DNA from: Lojkania enalia
Taxonomy: Eukaryota; Ascomycota; Dothideomycetes; Pleosporales
Reading direction: 5' to 3'
NCBI GenBank assembly: GCA_010094045.1
Contig: ML986811.1
Location: forward strand, 1 to 64,000
DNA: 64,000 nucleotides
Shown: piece by piece, positions 36,488-47,990 of the stretch
Position numbering within the stretch: position 1 is the first letter of the stretch
How the letters are laid out: each line of letters starts with the position of its first letter
Made by a program: the position numbers and the translations under genes
The notes under the pieces: generated by a model
Told to the model about the DNA's origin: nothing
Database searches by the model: none
Seen by the model: the letters and a program-made list of their open reading frames with translations, nothing else

Positions 36488-38333
36488 ACGTATTCTACTA
36501 TTAAAGCGGCTAAACCATCGAAGCGGCCACTTTTTCTTAGCATAATAAATACTATATACGAAAAGTTAATTTACTTAATACTAATAAGAGATTCTATATA
36601 TAATATACTTTTATCTAATTTAGAATTTTCCCTACTATCCTTTTAGCACGTACGAGCGTTATGTCCAGTCCTACTATAGTTACTATAGTAGTATTAAGCT
36701 GGTTGAGCCCTTTCTTAAGTATTAGTACTACAAGTTTTCTTAAAGGGCTAAAAGCTTATAGATGCTTTAGCAGCTATATATAAAAATCCCTTACTATACG
36801 ATACTATACTACTATACTAAATATACTTTCTTTTATATGTTTTACGCTTAGTTACTTCTTCTAATTATCTTTTAAGCTTAGAGTTATAAGCTTAAAGAAG
36901 TATATTCTAATATAGCATTAACTTAGCACCTTTTATAAACTGTAAGAATCCTTCTTATATCTCTTTTAGTAATCGTATAAAGGACTTTTATATAAGTATT
37001 AATTATAACCCAAATTTATATATATTACTTAGAGTTTTAGACTATTAAGAATCTTCTTATAAAAGTAGTTCTAGTAGGGTACGTAGTTATATATTAAGGC
37101 GATCTAATATAACCTGCGCGTTTAAAGGAATAATTCCTATTACTTTAAAGGCCTTTTAATAGTTCTTATATATAAATACGTTAAAAAACGCGTTCTTAAA
37201 AGCTAGAAAAAAGCCTTCTTTATTAATATAGTAGACGCGTTAGCGCGCTAAGTCTTATATATATTATAAGTACTTCAGCTCTAACAGCGAGAAGGAAACT
37301 ATATTAAGAGGCTAAAGTATATACGATAAATAAGAAGGTATATAAAGCGTTAGAATCTTTTATACAAAGTAGTAATCTTTAAATTTCTAGTTAAGGTAGC
37401 TTTTATAGCCGTCTAAAATAAGTAGCCTATATAACCCTACTTAACACATCTTTAAATACTTATTAAAGTGCTTTAGCTACTTAAGACTAAATATATTATT
37501 TATCTAGCCGTTCTTAGAGACTAAAATTTTCCAATTATATAATATACTTGCTTCTTTATACTATATAGAGATATAAACGCGTTTTTTATAAATAATAAAT
37601 AGTAGGGTTGTATATGTAGTAGCGCAGATACTTTAGATAACTATAATCTACTTATAATTACCTAGCTATATAAGAGTAGGCTTTATACGACGTTCTAAAC
37701 CTGTAACAACTTTTATAGTACTAATAATATCTATCTAAAAGCCTATCTTATTAAAATTGTAGATATTATTATTATATATACTATATTTTACAATTATATT
37801 CTATATAAGCTTAAACTACGTGTTAATAACCTTTAGATTCTCTTATTTTATTCTTTAGCAATCCTTTACTTAATTAACGGCTGTTTTAAGCTTATTTATA
37901 TACGCTATAAATCGTTTAAACTAATTCTTTCTTATAAGTATTTTACTATATACGCCTAATAGTTTATCTACTATATCTACTACCTCGTATAGCTGGTGCG
38001 TAAATCCTTATAAATTAAGGTTAAGAATATATTATACGATTATTTATTCTTTAGTTACTATAAGCTTCTAGTAATTTAGTTATATCCGAGGATAAAACGC
38101 GATTTTATAAAGACGAGTAGAGAGTTGTTAATATTATATATTAAAAGCTATAGCAGCGCGTTATACGCTCTTAAACTAGCCTAATTTATACGCCTGTAAG
38201 GTAAGTTCAATTCTACCTTATTAAATTAATAGAAGGTTATATTATAGATTTATTATAGTTCGTACGTAGTATTTATAATACTAAGAAAAAGTAGCCGCTT
38301 TAATAGTTTAGCTACTTTAATAGTAGAATACGT
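36488..38333 (-). mobile_element. Fot1/pogo element family A, copy 7 (complete, 1,846 bp)
   Basis: Flanked by TA (36,486-36,487; 38,334-38,335). Left end ACGTATTCTACTATTAAAGC; right end GTAGAATACGT. The minus strand carries the same RIP-broken DDE transposase as copies 2 and 4. The duplicated segment at 38,926 lacks this element and acts as an empty-site reference, confirming both ends. Confidence 0.88.
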
Positions 38334-38403
38334 TATATAATATATAATTATTTCCTATAATTATAGAGGAACCCTATAAAATACCTCTACCTTAATCTTA
38401 TAC

Positions 38404-38532
38404 TCTAGTACTAAGAACCCTACTCTAACCTTAACCTTAATACTAAGAACTCCTACCTAACTTATACCCTAATATTAAGAACCCTACCTTAACTCTAACT
38501 CTAGCGCTAAAAACCTCGAACCTAATCTTAAC
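38404..38532. repeat. Imperfect tandem repeat, about 32-bp unit, four copies
   Basis: Units of the type CTAGTACTAAGAACCCTACTCTAACCTTAAC-like composition begin near 38,404, 38,437, 38,469 and 38,501. A more RIP-mutated counterpart lies at about 39,343-39,475 in the second copy of the duplicated segment. The units are rich in CCCTA/CCTTAA words but are not a canonical telomere repeat. Confidence 0.7.
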
Positions 38533-38822
38533 CTAGATAAGGTACTATATACCCTATTTACTAGCCTACTTTAGAGTAGTTATTCGGCATTATTATAAGA
38601 TATTAAAGTAATCTATTTTTTAATAGCTTTTATAGAGCTGTTCTACTATTTTAAATAGAGTAGAAGATAATAAATTCTAATAGCTTTAAATATAATTATA
38701 GAATAGCTACTTCTATATATTAAATTTATAAGGATTATAAAGTATTTTAACTTTCTAGATAGTTGTAGCTTCTAGCTTTAGTATAGGTGTTTAAAGCTTA
38801 ATATCTAGTTATAAGAGAACTA

Positions 38823-38915
38823 ATATATTCTACTATCGAAGCGGCTAAACTATTAAAGCGGCTACTTTTTCTTAGTATTATAAATACTATATACGAACTA
38901 TAATAAATCTATAAT
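38823..38915 (+). mobile_element. Family A element cut by the assembly gap
   Basis: Begins after TA (38,821-38,822) with ATATATTCTACTATCGAAGC and two 17-bp units, then 45 bp of A-type internal sequence in the orientation of copy 3. It stops at the run of Ns. The rest of the element should lie in the gap. Confidence 0.75.
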
Positions 38916-38925
38916 NNNNNNNNNN
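38916..38925. other. Assembly gap (10 N)
   Basis: Ten ambiguous bases. The true gap length is probably larger, because a family A element of about 1.85 kb begins 93 bp before it and never ends. Confidence 0.99.
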
Positions 38926-39290
38926 AGCGTAATTAAGGCTCTCTAAGAATCTACTAAAGTTTTTTTTATTAGATTCTTTAAAGGTATATATTTTTATATA
39001 TAATTTATATTATATAGTACTAATTATACTAGACTATAATATAAACGTAATTTATATAAAATAGGTTACTATCTAAAATAAGAATATATATTTAGTAAAA
39101 TAATGCTATAAAAAGTTTAGTCTTCTATTAGATTAGAGTTATAATCTTTAGATAGTCTTAAATTTAGAAAAGGCTACTTTAAATAAAACTAGTTCTCTAC
39201 TATAATAATTTATAGTAATAAATATTTAATATATAATATATAATAAATATATAATATATAATAAATATATAATATATAATATATAATTAT
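38926..39290. repeat. Duplicated segment, copy 2 (empty site)
   Basis: Starts at the gap and repeats 36,139-36,480 without a visible difference for about 340 bp, then continues without the A element found at 36,488. Beyond it (39,290-39,500) it still matches 38,341-38,540 but with many extra C-to-T changes. Confidence 0.9.
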
Positions 39291-39499
39291 TTTCTATAAT
39301 TATAGAGGAACCCTATAAAGTATTTCTACCTTAATTTTATACTCTAGTATTAAGAATTCTACTCTAACTTTAACCTTAATACTAAGAACTCCTATCTAAT
39401 CTATATTCTAGTACTAAGAACTCTATCTTAACTCTAATTCTAATACTAAAAACTCTAATTCTAATTTTAACCTAAATAAAATATTATATATTTTATTTA

Positions 39500-40428
39500 C
39501 TAGTCTATTCTAGCTTATATATATTATTTAGTATTTTTACTTTTTATAGAATATTATTTTATACTAATAATATTAGTATATAAAACTTTATATTAAGCTT
39601 TAAAAGTACTACTTCTAAATTAAATAGAATTAGACTAGCTTCTTAAAAATTTATATAGATATTATTCTTTATAATTAATATATTAAAAGTAGTTTTAAAA
39701 GTTAAAAAGAACTTAAGTTTTATAATATAGTTAATATAATTATATACTAAAACTAAGATCTAATTTATATATATATATTTTAATAGTAAAAAGTAGTTTA
39801 TATTTAATAGTTATAATAGATATAATAAATAAGCTAGTATATAAAGTAGAATAATATTCTATTCTTTATAATATAGTTTATAAGCGAGCTGTTAGTATAA
39901 GTAAGCTATTACTCTACTAAGATATAAACAACTTAATTATAATAATTATTAACTATATATATATATATATATTATAGAAAATAATAGTCTATTAGATTAT
40001 TTAATATCTATACTATTTATTTAGTATATTTAAATATTATAGCTAGGCTGTTTATAATACCTATAGTTCTATTAAAGCTAGTTACTCTCTTATAACTAAA
40101 TACTCTAATTATAAATTTTCTTATTAATCTACCCCTTAATATTATTTTAATTAATTATATTCTTACCTATAACTTTTATTAGAATTCTCTACTTCTATAA
40201 TCGCTTTCTTTTCTATTATTTTTACTTTATTACTACCTTATTTATTTGCTTAAGACTTTTAATTTAATTAGCTATTAGTATAATTAAATATATTATTATT
40301 ATAATACTCTTTTAAAGCTAATTAAAGGCTGTAATAATTAATATAGGTAATAAGTCTTAATATTACTAAATCCTACTATAAATTATTATTAATTAAGCCT
40401 CTAGTTTATATATATTACTAGGTATTTT
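39500..40428. other. Unassigned AT-rich tail of the RIP block
   Basis: RIP-degraded sequence without recognisable terminal repeats or domains. The block ends near 40,428, after which CpA and TpG return to normal frequency. Confidence 0.4.
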
Positions 40429-42508
40429 GGCAAGAGTGGAACTGTATCAGGAAATGGATGCTTCTGAAGCGGGAAACGGAGGCTCGCCTAGCAGCTCGCC
40501 GCTTTTATCTGGCCCGTGCGCAGACCCCATCACATAAAAGCACGCCGCCCTCGCCGGCCTACCCTCCTCACTCTATCGTCTCTCTCCTCCCAACACCCCT
40601 TGTTCTCCTCATTGGTCGCCTGGACTCGCCTGTGAGGCATTTTCTCACCCCCTGATAATCATGCAACCGCTGCACTGCCCGCCTGGCAGATGGCTCCAAC
40701 TTCCCCCCTAGATGGAACCGATGATGAGGGTGCTATGCCGCGTCTGAGCAGTCTCCATCTGCTTTTCGACGCTCCACGAGCAACTTGCTGGTTTCTGGAC
40801 TTTGGCCGCTCGGGGTCTCTCGCCTTTCCCGTGATTGAGAAGTGTTCAGGGCAACTACCACCATCGGCCTCGACTCCACCTATGAACAAATTGCAACCCT
40901 GGCATTAGGTTCTCCTTTCAGGAGAAGCTGCACACCCGCTCATCTTGGAGGCCAGTTAACATGCCACGTCATCAAGCACATGGAACGCCTCGCACGCCTC
41001 GATAGTGTCTCAGCGAGAGGGGCTAGGCCCGCGCACTTTCAGCTCGGCCTTCCTTCAATTTACGGAACTGCAAGCCCGCGGAAGGCGATTGGCGAAGACT
41101 GCCCTATCTACAAGGCTAGTTGCACCGGAGAGTCATACGAGGCAGACTCAGCTAGGCTCCGACTCGCTGTGGGGCCATGCAGATTGAGGATGGTCATTCT
41201 CAGCGTTCGCACACGACGAGCTCTACTCGACAACGCACTGCTGGACTCCTACTCTTCAAACTGTGCGCTCTCCTCACCCAGAAGCCACATTTGGGGTGGG
41301 AGGACGGCTGCTCTCTATCTGCTTCACCGTCCAGCGCCCCACTGTGCCGCCGACCAGCTCGTATCGCCCGCTCTTCCGCTGGGTTGCAGAGGCATTGGTG
41401 GTTCTGCAACACACTGGCTCGCATATGATCCAGTTGAAGACAGATTGCATGGTCCTCGTGCCGTCGTCTCAGCTTTAATTACGCCACCTCTCGCACCTTG
41501 CTCCTTTGGTCAAATACGCTCGCCAATCCGCTCTGTTATCCATGCCACGATTGGACTGTATCTCTCGATGATGACGTGGCCGGTTACTCGCATGAAGATT
41601 GGCTTCGCCCTCGTGGTCTCGAGATGAATAGCGCTCACGCCATTGTCTCGGTCCCGGTCATCCTCCATCTCGCTCACCGAGTTCGGCCCTTCGACGGAAT
41701 ACACTGGCCAATCCGCGCTCTGTTGCCCGTGTTTCACTAGGGCTAGACCCTGGTGATGGCACGGCAAAGCGCTTGCGTGAGGCATTAATTTCGTTCTCAT
41801 GACTTCTGTAGTGCCGCTGTGGCACCTGCAGGACGCTCCGCCTCGTATGTGTCCGGTGTGGTTGTAACGTCTCCATGCAACCAGGAGGGAGTCGGTGTCT
41901 GGAATTTGGCAGCCAACAGCCAGTCAACAGTACTGAGCGCACTGTAGACAGAGCCCTCTCAACCAATCGTCTGACCTGCACAAGGCACTATCGGCGAGAA
42001 TGGGCCATTCATGCGTTGTTTCAACATAGCTCGTCCTACGTAAAGGGTTGGCTGATGATCGAAAGAATGGCTGGCAATCGGCGGTTCCATCCGACGTGAT
42101 ATCCGGTCCGTGATCAGCTGAAAGAAAGGGACGGGCAGGCTGTGACGGAAAGGGGTACGTTAGATACGGAGAACCTTCAGAAGGGTATCTCGCCACGTTT
42201 GCTGGCCAATCGCCTAGGGAGCTGGTCAAACTCTAGTTACGATGGGGCCACCACGGAGCCTGGAAGTACGATATGCGGTGGCATCGGCGGCGCATGGGGC
42301 GGCGGAGTTCGACCCCGTCCTCGTTGCCCCCCTACAGCTGATTCCCTGCACCAGGGCGCGGCAATTATGCGGGCTTCTGGCAGGTCTGCGTCGGGCGGCG
42401 TTGTTGGTAGTGGTACATAAGGGCCGCGGCCTCAGCTGGGAAAGATAGCCACGCCTTTCAACCTCCGGACTAGCTCCATCCTCGCAGCTAGAAGATCTCA
42501 GTGCCAAA
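40429..42508. other. Normal-composition sequence, no supported gene
   Basis: Base composition and dinucleotides are normal, yet no reading frame has a recognisable domain, good splice structure or clear preference over overlapping frames. The longest (40,842-41,627, plus) overlaps several equally long frames on both strands. Two similar words (CCAATCCGCTCTGTT at about 41,522 and CCAATCCGCGCTCTGTT at about 41,708) suggest a small local duplication. It could hold a decayed gene or the promoter of the Myb-like gene. Confidence 0.5.
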
Positions 42509-45500
42509 ATGGCCTCTTTTAACGCTATTCCCTTGTCCTATCCGCCTCCCCTAAAGGACTTTATTCATTGGGATCCTACAGCACTTGAGCCTAAGGCGAA
42601 GTCTAAGGCTAAGGCCAAGGAAAAGCCCAAAACAACAGAGTGCAACCTCAACGAAGATGGCCCCTACGGATATGAGGGAGATTGGGCTGGTATCGATGAC
42701 TTCCTAACTAATATGTCGGGCCCTAATCGGGGACTGTTGGCTACAGCAGGAGCTGCACCCCCCCCAGGTTTGCGACACCTAGGTATTTCCAGCTACTTAA
42801 CTACTAACAAATCTAGCTAACATGTATATGCAGATGGTAAAGGCGATTTTAACACCGTTCTACCTCCACAGATACCACAGAGCCAGCAGGCTGTAGGCGT
42901 TGAGGATATACGCTTGGTCGGAGATAGGGATTTCGATGGTATCAGTCCAGGTAAGGTGTGCTGATAGCGGTATAGCACTGCCTTGCTGATTCGTGACAGA
43001 ATTTCCTATATTACTGGATGATGACGCAGTTTTAGAAAGTGATAGCATCGCCGATACTCAATCTACTGACAGGGTGCGAGATGATCTCAATGCCGATCTA
43101 GATGCAGCTTGTATGTCCTCATTCTCTGCAGAGAACGTTGGAGGCGTGTATAACAGTGAGCATTCCCCCTGTAGACGTAAGGAGCCCATTTTAACGCCGT
43201 AAAGACGATGCTCCAGAGCAGGACGAATTGTACGTTGATGTCGGCATGGGGACCCAACCGCTCGCAACACGCAAGCGGACCTATGCTTCATCTGCCGAAG
43301 TGCTAGATTCGGAAGACTCTCGTTCAGCAAAGAGGCGGTCGTCCCGGCCACAGTCAGACATCATTGCACCGAGTCCTATGTGCACACCAACGACACCGCC
43401 ACCGCCGCCGCCGCAGACCTGTGGCAGCCACCTTTCGCCTCTCGGAGTCCGCAACGATCCCAATGCTGGCAACGTGGACGGTGGCGGCAAAGACAATAGC
43501 GTTGAAACCTCGGACCTACCTCAAAGCAGCCGCGTTGATTCACCGAATGGAGGCGATGGTCAAGAACCTGAGGCAGTGATAGACGCGAAGTCGCTGCATT
43601 CTCCAATACAATCAAGCTCTCCAGCTGGACAAAGAGGTGGTGATCAAGGCTTCAGCCCGGATTCGGGGACGAGTGAGAATGAAAGTGACAACAGCGATAG
43701 CGAACCCGAGGAGAGTAACAAAGACAACAGGTGGCGCGGACCACCACGAACCGGCCCCAGACCACAGGGCAGGAGGATGCCCACGGCGACCTCACGGCAA
43801 CTAAGATTGGCCCCGCCACGGTACCCGTCGAGCCGCAAAGCAGGGATCACGACTCGGTCAGGTTCCCCCCGAAGAAGCTCTCCGGTAAAGACAGTTTATG
43901 GTTCCAGTATTGATTTTGATTTCGAACCTAGCCACAACACGGCCGATCAGTTGCCTGATATTACGTATTGCCACGTACCAAGAGGCTCGCTGATTGTTAC
44001 TAGCGGTAGTACAGGAAAAAGTGGCGATGCTTACAGTAACGACCCTACGAACGAACAGGGAGCCGTTTCAATACCAACGTCTGAAGAAGATATAAGGGAT
44101 AAGGCTTCACGTCAGCAGGCCCCTTCTGGGGGTAGTAGTCAAGGTAAGCGCCCCTACCCGGTCGTGATAGTAGCGCACGCATGCATTTTCTAACGATGCC
44201 TAGGAAATGCGGTCGTTATCAATGATATTCAGTGGGTCCTAGAGGCTGACTCGGGTGAACCGTACGAAGAAGATCTAGGTTTGTACAAGGGCGATCGGCT
44301 TGAATCCCCTAGTACTTCGACCCCGGAGTATCGTGATAGGAAGGTCCTTACAGGCACGATCGACACAATTAACTCGGAGACGGGTAATGGAGCGAAGACT
44401 CAAGTCAGTGAGCTTTCACATTGGCGACTATCAACAACGCCGCCGACTAGTCCATCAATAACAAACATCGAACAATTGACGGAAGAGGCCTTCCGCTGCA
44501 TAAATATAAAAGCCACCACACATCAGCGCCCGATGATAAATAAGGTGGAGTCAGAAAGTAAGCATCCGCTATTACAAGCCTTTTCCTTCAATCTAACAGT
44601 ACCAAGTTAGACTTCCTACCATCGAAAGTACGAGCTGCGGTAGCAGCAGCGGCAGCGGAGGCGATACCGATGACGACCGCAACGGCAAACATACAACGTT
44701 GCTGACCCGCAAGCGGAAACGCCCTCCGCCAGTTAGAAGTGCAAGTCACAAGCGGCAAAGTCGAGGGCCGAACACAACGTTGAAGCCGAGCACTACTCGC
44801 ACCGCACTCCCTACGAGGCGACAAAAGCTATCTCTTTCCCAGAAGAAGGCGGTCCCCGGCCGTGTCTCGGACGCTAGACTTGCTTTAGCAGCGCAGTCTA
44901 GTGTCTGTGATACTAAAAGATACGGCAAGGATAGCAGCGAAGGGAGCGGTGACCAGGGCCGCCATCGAAAAGGACCGAAGTCTATTGGAAGTAATCAAAG
45001 CAGCGTTTGGTGTCCACAATCGAATGCCGAGAATCCGTCGTCCACTACTGCGCCGCATGCTAATCGGGGAACAAGATTTTCTGCAAAGAGTGTATCAACT
45101 GGACAGGTCCAGTGGCATCTATCAGATGTCGTATTCCACTCGCTCTCGGCCGACATGTCCTTTTTGACAGCTCTCTTCCGTACTCGGAGGGGCACAGGAA
45201 TACTATCTACCAGCTACGCGGTTAAGCTCCTGGAGAATGTTGTGGGCCATCCGACAAAGCTTGATATCACACTCAAGCCCCTCACACCAGACACGTGGTT
45301 TCTAATGAGTCTCATAGATCACATCTCCGATGGAGCTGGACAGGGGATAGGCCAGCTGGTGCCCGCTCTACCTAGCTTGCAAGTGAATAGGGTAGACACT
45401 ACATTTCCACTAGATGATGGCCGGCTCAACGATGATGTCGACGGCGAAATCTTAAGTGACGATTGTGAGAACGGCAGTGATGAGAGCGAAGAATATTCGA

Positions 45501-45685
45501 GCGATGTCGTTGATGAGCCTTTGGGCTCTAGGAAAAATAGTCGCTGGTCAAAGGAAGATGACGACCAATTACGTAATTGGAAAAAGCAAGGTAAGTCTTG
45601 GGACTGGATCTGTGGTCGATTCCCGAACAGATCTCGGGGTGCCCTACAGGTACGCTGGCACACGAAGTTGCGAAGTAAATCTTAA
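42509..45685 (+). CDS. Six-exon nuclear protein with C-terminal Myb/SANT-like domain (975 aa)
   Basis: Exons: 42,509-42,782, 42,834-42,950, 43,000-43,176, 43,217-44,143, 44,204-44,557 and 44,607-45,685. All joins have GT-AG borders, most with CTAAC-like branch sites, and keep one open frame. The first ATG has a good context (CAAAATGG). The N-terminus has a lysine/alanine-rich basic stretch near residue 30. The long middle is disordered, rich in Ser, Pro and acidic residues, with basic patches (KRRSSR, TRKRKR) that could be nuclear localisation signals. The last 50 residues fit a Myb/SANT fold: RWSKEDDDQLRNW, then SWDWICGRFPNRS and RWHTKL, with three spaced tryptophans. It is probably a DNA-binding or chromatin protein; targets are unknown. 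Intron 3 (40 bp) is the least certain. Confidence 0.72.
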
Positions 45686-46330
45686 ATTAGAACAGTATAA
45701 ATTACTTGATTGTTTCTCTCATCCGCCGCTTTATTTTTTTCACACCGACAAAATCGCGTCATCTCGTATTGATGCTGATAAAAGCCCTTAATTCTTTTTG
45801 CTCCTCCATCTAAGCGGTAGTCTTCGAATCGCTGAGACTAGTAGAAGCTAAACCAAGAGAAACTCCAAGCTAAAACAACACCGAGGCACGTGGTCGGCAC
45901 TAACCTAAATAATTCTCGCACTCGTCGCTTAAAGGTAGGTGCTAAGGCGCATGCTTGCGGATTAGGGTTGGCTAAGTCGACTCCTAAGGCTTTTGCACCG
46001 CCATAGCTCCTCAGTCGAAGTGGGCGCTGCGTCTGGCGCTAGCTTTTCAAATTGGCGTCTCGGGTGAGCGTTTTATGTCGTGTTTCATGTCATGTTTCAT
46101 AAGTAGCTAGGTTCGGATTAGTCTCTGCATACGTGCCAAGGTAAGATCGCTCGGAGAAACTTGGCGCCGGCGCAGGAATGGCACGCGAAAATTATCCCGC
46201 TCAACCCAGAGCTGTTCAGGCTACGATCACGATAATCAATCTCTATCAGCGAAAGCTGCAATACCATAATAGATAAACAGATCATTTACGAGTGCGTCCG
46301 CGTATAATCTACCGAATTCAGACCCGAGAT
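45686..46330. other. Intergenic region
   Basis: No gene seen. It holds the 3' flank of the Myb-like gene and the promoter side of the acetyltransferase gene. A small direct repeat, TGTTTCATGTCATGTTTCAT, lies at about 46,081-46,100. Confidence 0.5.
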
Positions 46331-47018
46331 ATGATCTTTCTCTCTCATATCAACTACTCAGATATCGATTCACTTGTACGCAATATCGATTTCCCTGCAA
46401 TGCAGGATGGCCCATTGTATCGAGTCATGTTCCCGGAGAATCTACGCGACGAGCAGCGTAGTGAAATTATAGAATGGTATACCATTAACATGCAGCGTGC
46501 TTTTAGCAGTAGCACAACCTTCTGCAAAGCCTGCACAGACGACGGTGAGGCAGTTGGGTTTGCAGGTTGGGTTTGGGAGGGAAAAGCGTCTAATAATTCA
46601 GCGCAAAAGAAGTTCGAAGAGAAGACTTGCCTTCCGCAGACACTTGATGTGGCTGCGTGGCAAGATCTGTCAAAGGGGCTCATGAAGGAGCGGAGACGTG
46701 TACTTGATAGCCTCGATAACGTACTACATAAGTAGTAGCATAGTTCTAAATCTGTGCTCTTTATTCTTATATATACTAGGTTTGACCTTCGTGTCTGTAC
46801 GTCCGGATTACCAGAAAGAAGGGATTGGTTCCACCATGATGGAATATATTTGCAAAGAGGCAGACCAACTTTACGGGCATCTTTATGTGCTAGCATCCCC
46901 AGCGGGCGTCAATCTATATTCGAAGTTCGGCTTTAAGACTGTCGGCCAGATAAATACAAAGAAGGGGGTTATTACAAGTATGCTACGGAAAGCAGATGAA
47001 GGCCGGAGGGTTCTCTAG
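46331..47018 (+). CDS. GNAT-family N-acetyltransferase (201 aa)
   Basis: Two exons, 46,331-46,697 and 46,780-47,018, separated by an 82-bp intron that ends ATATACTAG. The join keeps the frame (phase 1). The start is the first ATG in frame (MIFLSHINYSDIDSL); upstream codons have no ATG. The C-terminal half carries the GNAT acetyl-CoA-binding motif A: SVRPDYQKEGIGS with the Q-x-x-G-x-G pattern at about residues 134-139, followed by an alpha helix and the LASPAGVNLYSKFGF motif B region typical of fungal GNATs. Upstream, VGFAGWVWEG matches the preceding beta strand. It would transfer acetyl from acetyl-CoA to an unknown small molecule or protein. The donor site (GTGTAC) is weaker than the other introns here, so the exon-1 end could shift. 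Confidence 0.75.
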
Positions 47019-47197
47019 GTTATCGCACATGTCTCGCCCTGTTCAAGATTCAAAATCTAGCTTTAGTTATGTTCTCTTTGTAGTAATAAGAGGAGAGGCA
47101 CTACTTAAATTATCAGTTTCCTTGTAGGCGCAGACTTCCGAAACATGAAATTACTTCTCAGACACGTGGGCCCTCTTTAAGTCTTTGAGACACTGAG

Positions 47198-47272
47198 CTG
47201 TCTATTGCTCTGTCTCAACTTATGGTTGTTGGAGGCCAATCTAGTGGAAAGAGCTCGTTCTGCTTAAACTAA
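47198..47272 (+). pseudogene. Relic of a dynamin-family GTPase P-loop
   Basis: A 24-codon frame reads LSQLMVVGGQSSGKSS, the G1/P-loop block of fungal dynamin-like GTPases (consensus LPQLVVVG-QSSGKSS), then stops at TAA. No further dynamin motif is readable in frame downstream or upstream, so this is a fragment of a decayed gene. Remaining sequence to about 47,700 has no long frame. Confidence 0.55.
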
Positions 47273-47870
47273 TTGTCACAAAGATCGCATCAATAATAGA
47301 CTTCTAGGATATTAAGAAGCTAAAGAGTGTAAACAAGGGATTGCTATAACCCTAGACCTGTCCTAAACTCAACCATTCAGCACGCCAAACTACATACACT
47401 AGGCGTTGAATCGCATCTGAAAGAGAAACCGTTCCAACGCGATAAAGACAAGGGCTGAAGACAACGTGACTAGGGAACGACATCACCAAGCTACCCTCAA
47501 CTAGCTATATTATTACCGCGACGCTCCTATCCACAACCGTGAATTTCTCCCTGATGATCTCCACTCACTGTTGGACAATACGTGAAGCAATTGCAGCGTT
47601 CATTGTCATCTTTCCCAAAAATTTAGAAAGCAGGCCCTCACGCGCTAACGTTAAAATTAGCTTGAAGCTTTTAATTATACCTATAAGATCGCTAGCGGTT
47701 AGACTTAACGCCGGTTAAACCTCGGTTAGGCTTTTCCTGTTTAGAATTAACACACACTGATGGTTGCCTAGCCAGGTTGTTGCTGGGCGCCTTGCGCTGA
47801 GAGCAGCAGGGCCAAAACAAGTGCAAGCCCAACGCTTCCTCAGCTTCAACGCAAGCCCTATCGGTCTCGC

Positions 47871-47884
47871 GAGTATATATACTC
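47871..47884. promoter_or_regulatory. Palindromic TATA element
   Basis: GAGTATATATACTC, a perfect 14-bp palindrome about 107 bp upstream of the ATG at 47,991, positioned as a TATA box for the 804-residue gene. Confidence 0.5.
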
Positions 47885-47990
47885 TTCTACGCCCAATTTA
47901 CTATGAAAGATATCTAATCAAGCGTACCTAGTCCTACTTGCTATACACGAACCATCCCAAGTACATCCCAGTCCTCAATATTGATTCAAC

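Larger units (their letters stand above)
1..40428. other. RIP-degraded AT-rich transposon block
   Basis: This block is built almost entirely of A/T with strong TpA enrichment and near absence of CpA and TpG on both strands, the expected footprint of repeat-induced point mutation acting on CpA. Start codons are correspondingly rare and no reading frame of 60 codons survives, while remnants of transposase and reverse transcriptase can still be read through many stops. It ends abruptly near 40,428, where normal-composition DNA begins. The left end lies outside the window. It could be an AT-isochore, subtelomeric or pericentromeric; the sequence does not decide. Confidence 0.9.

Noticed and set aside
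38404..38532. Telomere array
   Set aside because: Units are about 32 bp and degenerate, not tandem TTAGGG, and normal gene DNA follows within 2 kb.
1..40428. Centromere interpretation
   Set aside because: AT-rich RIP DNA and CENP-B-box-length motifs are suggestive, but the motifs are explained by transposon terminal repeats and the same DNA occurs in ordinary AT-isochores.
40842..41627. 261-codon frame on plus strand
   Set aside because: It overlaps several frames of similar length on both strands, has no recognisable motif and no intron signals; normal-GC non-coding DNA can give such frames.
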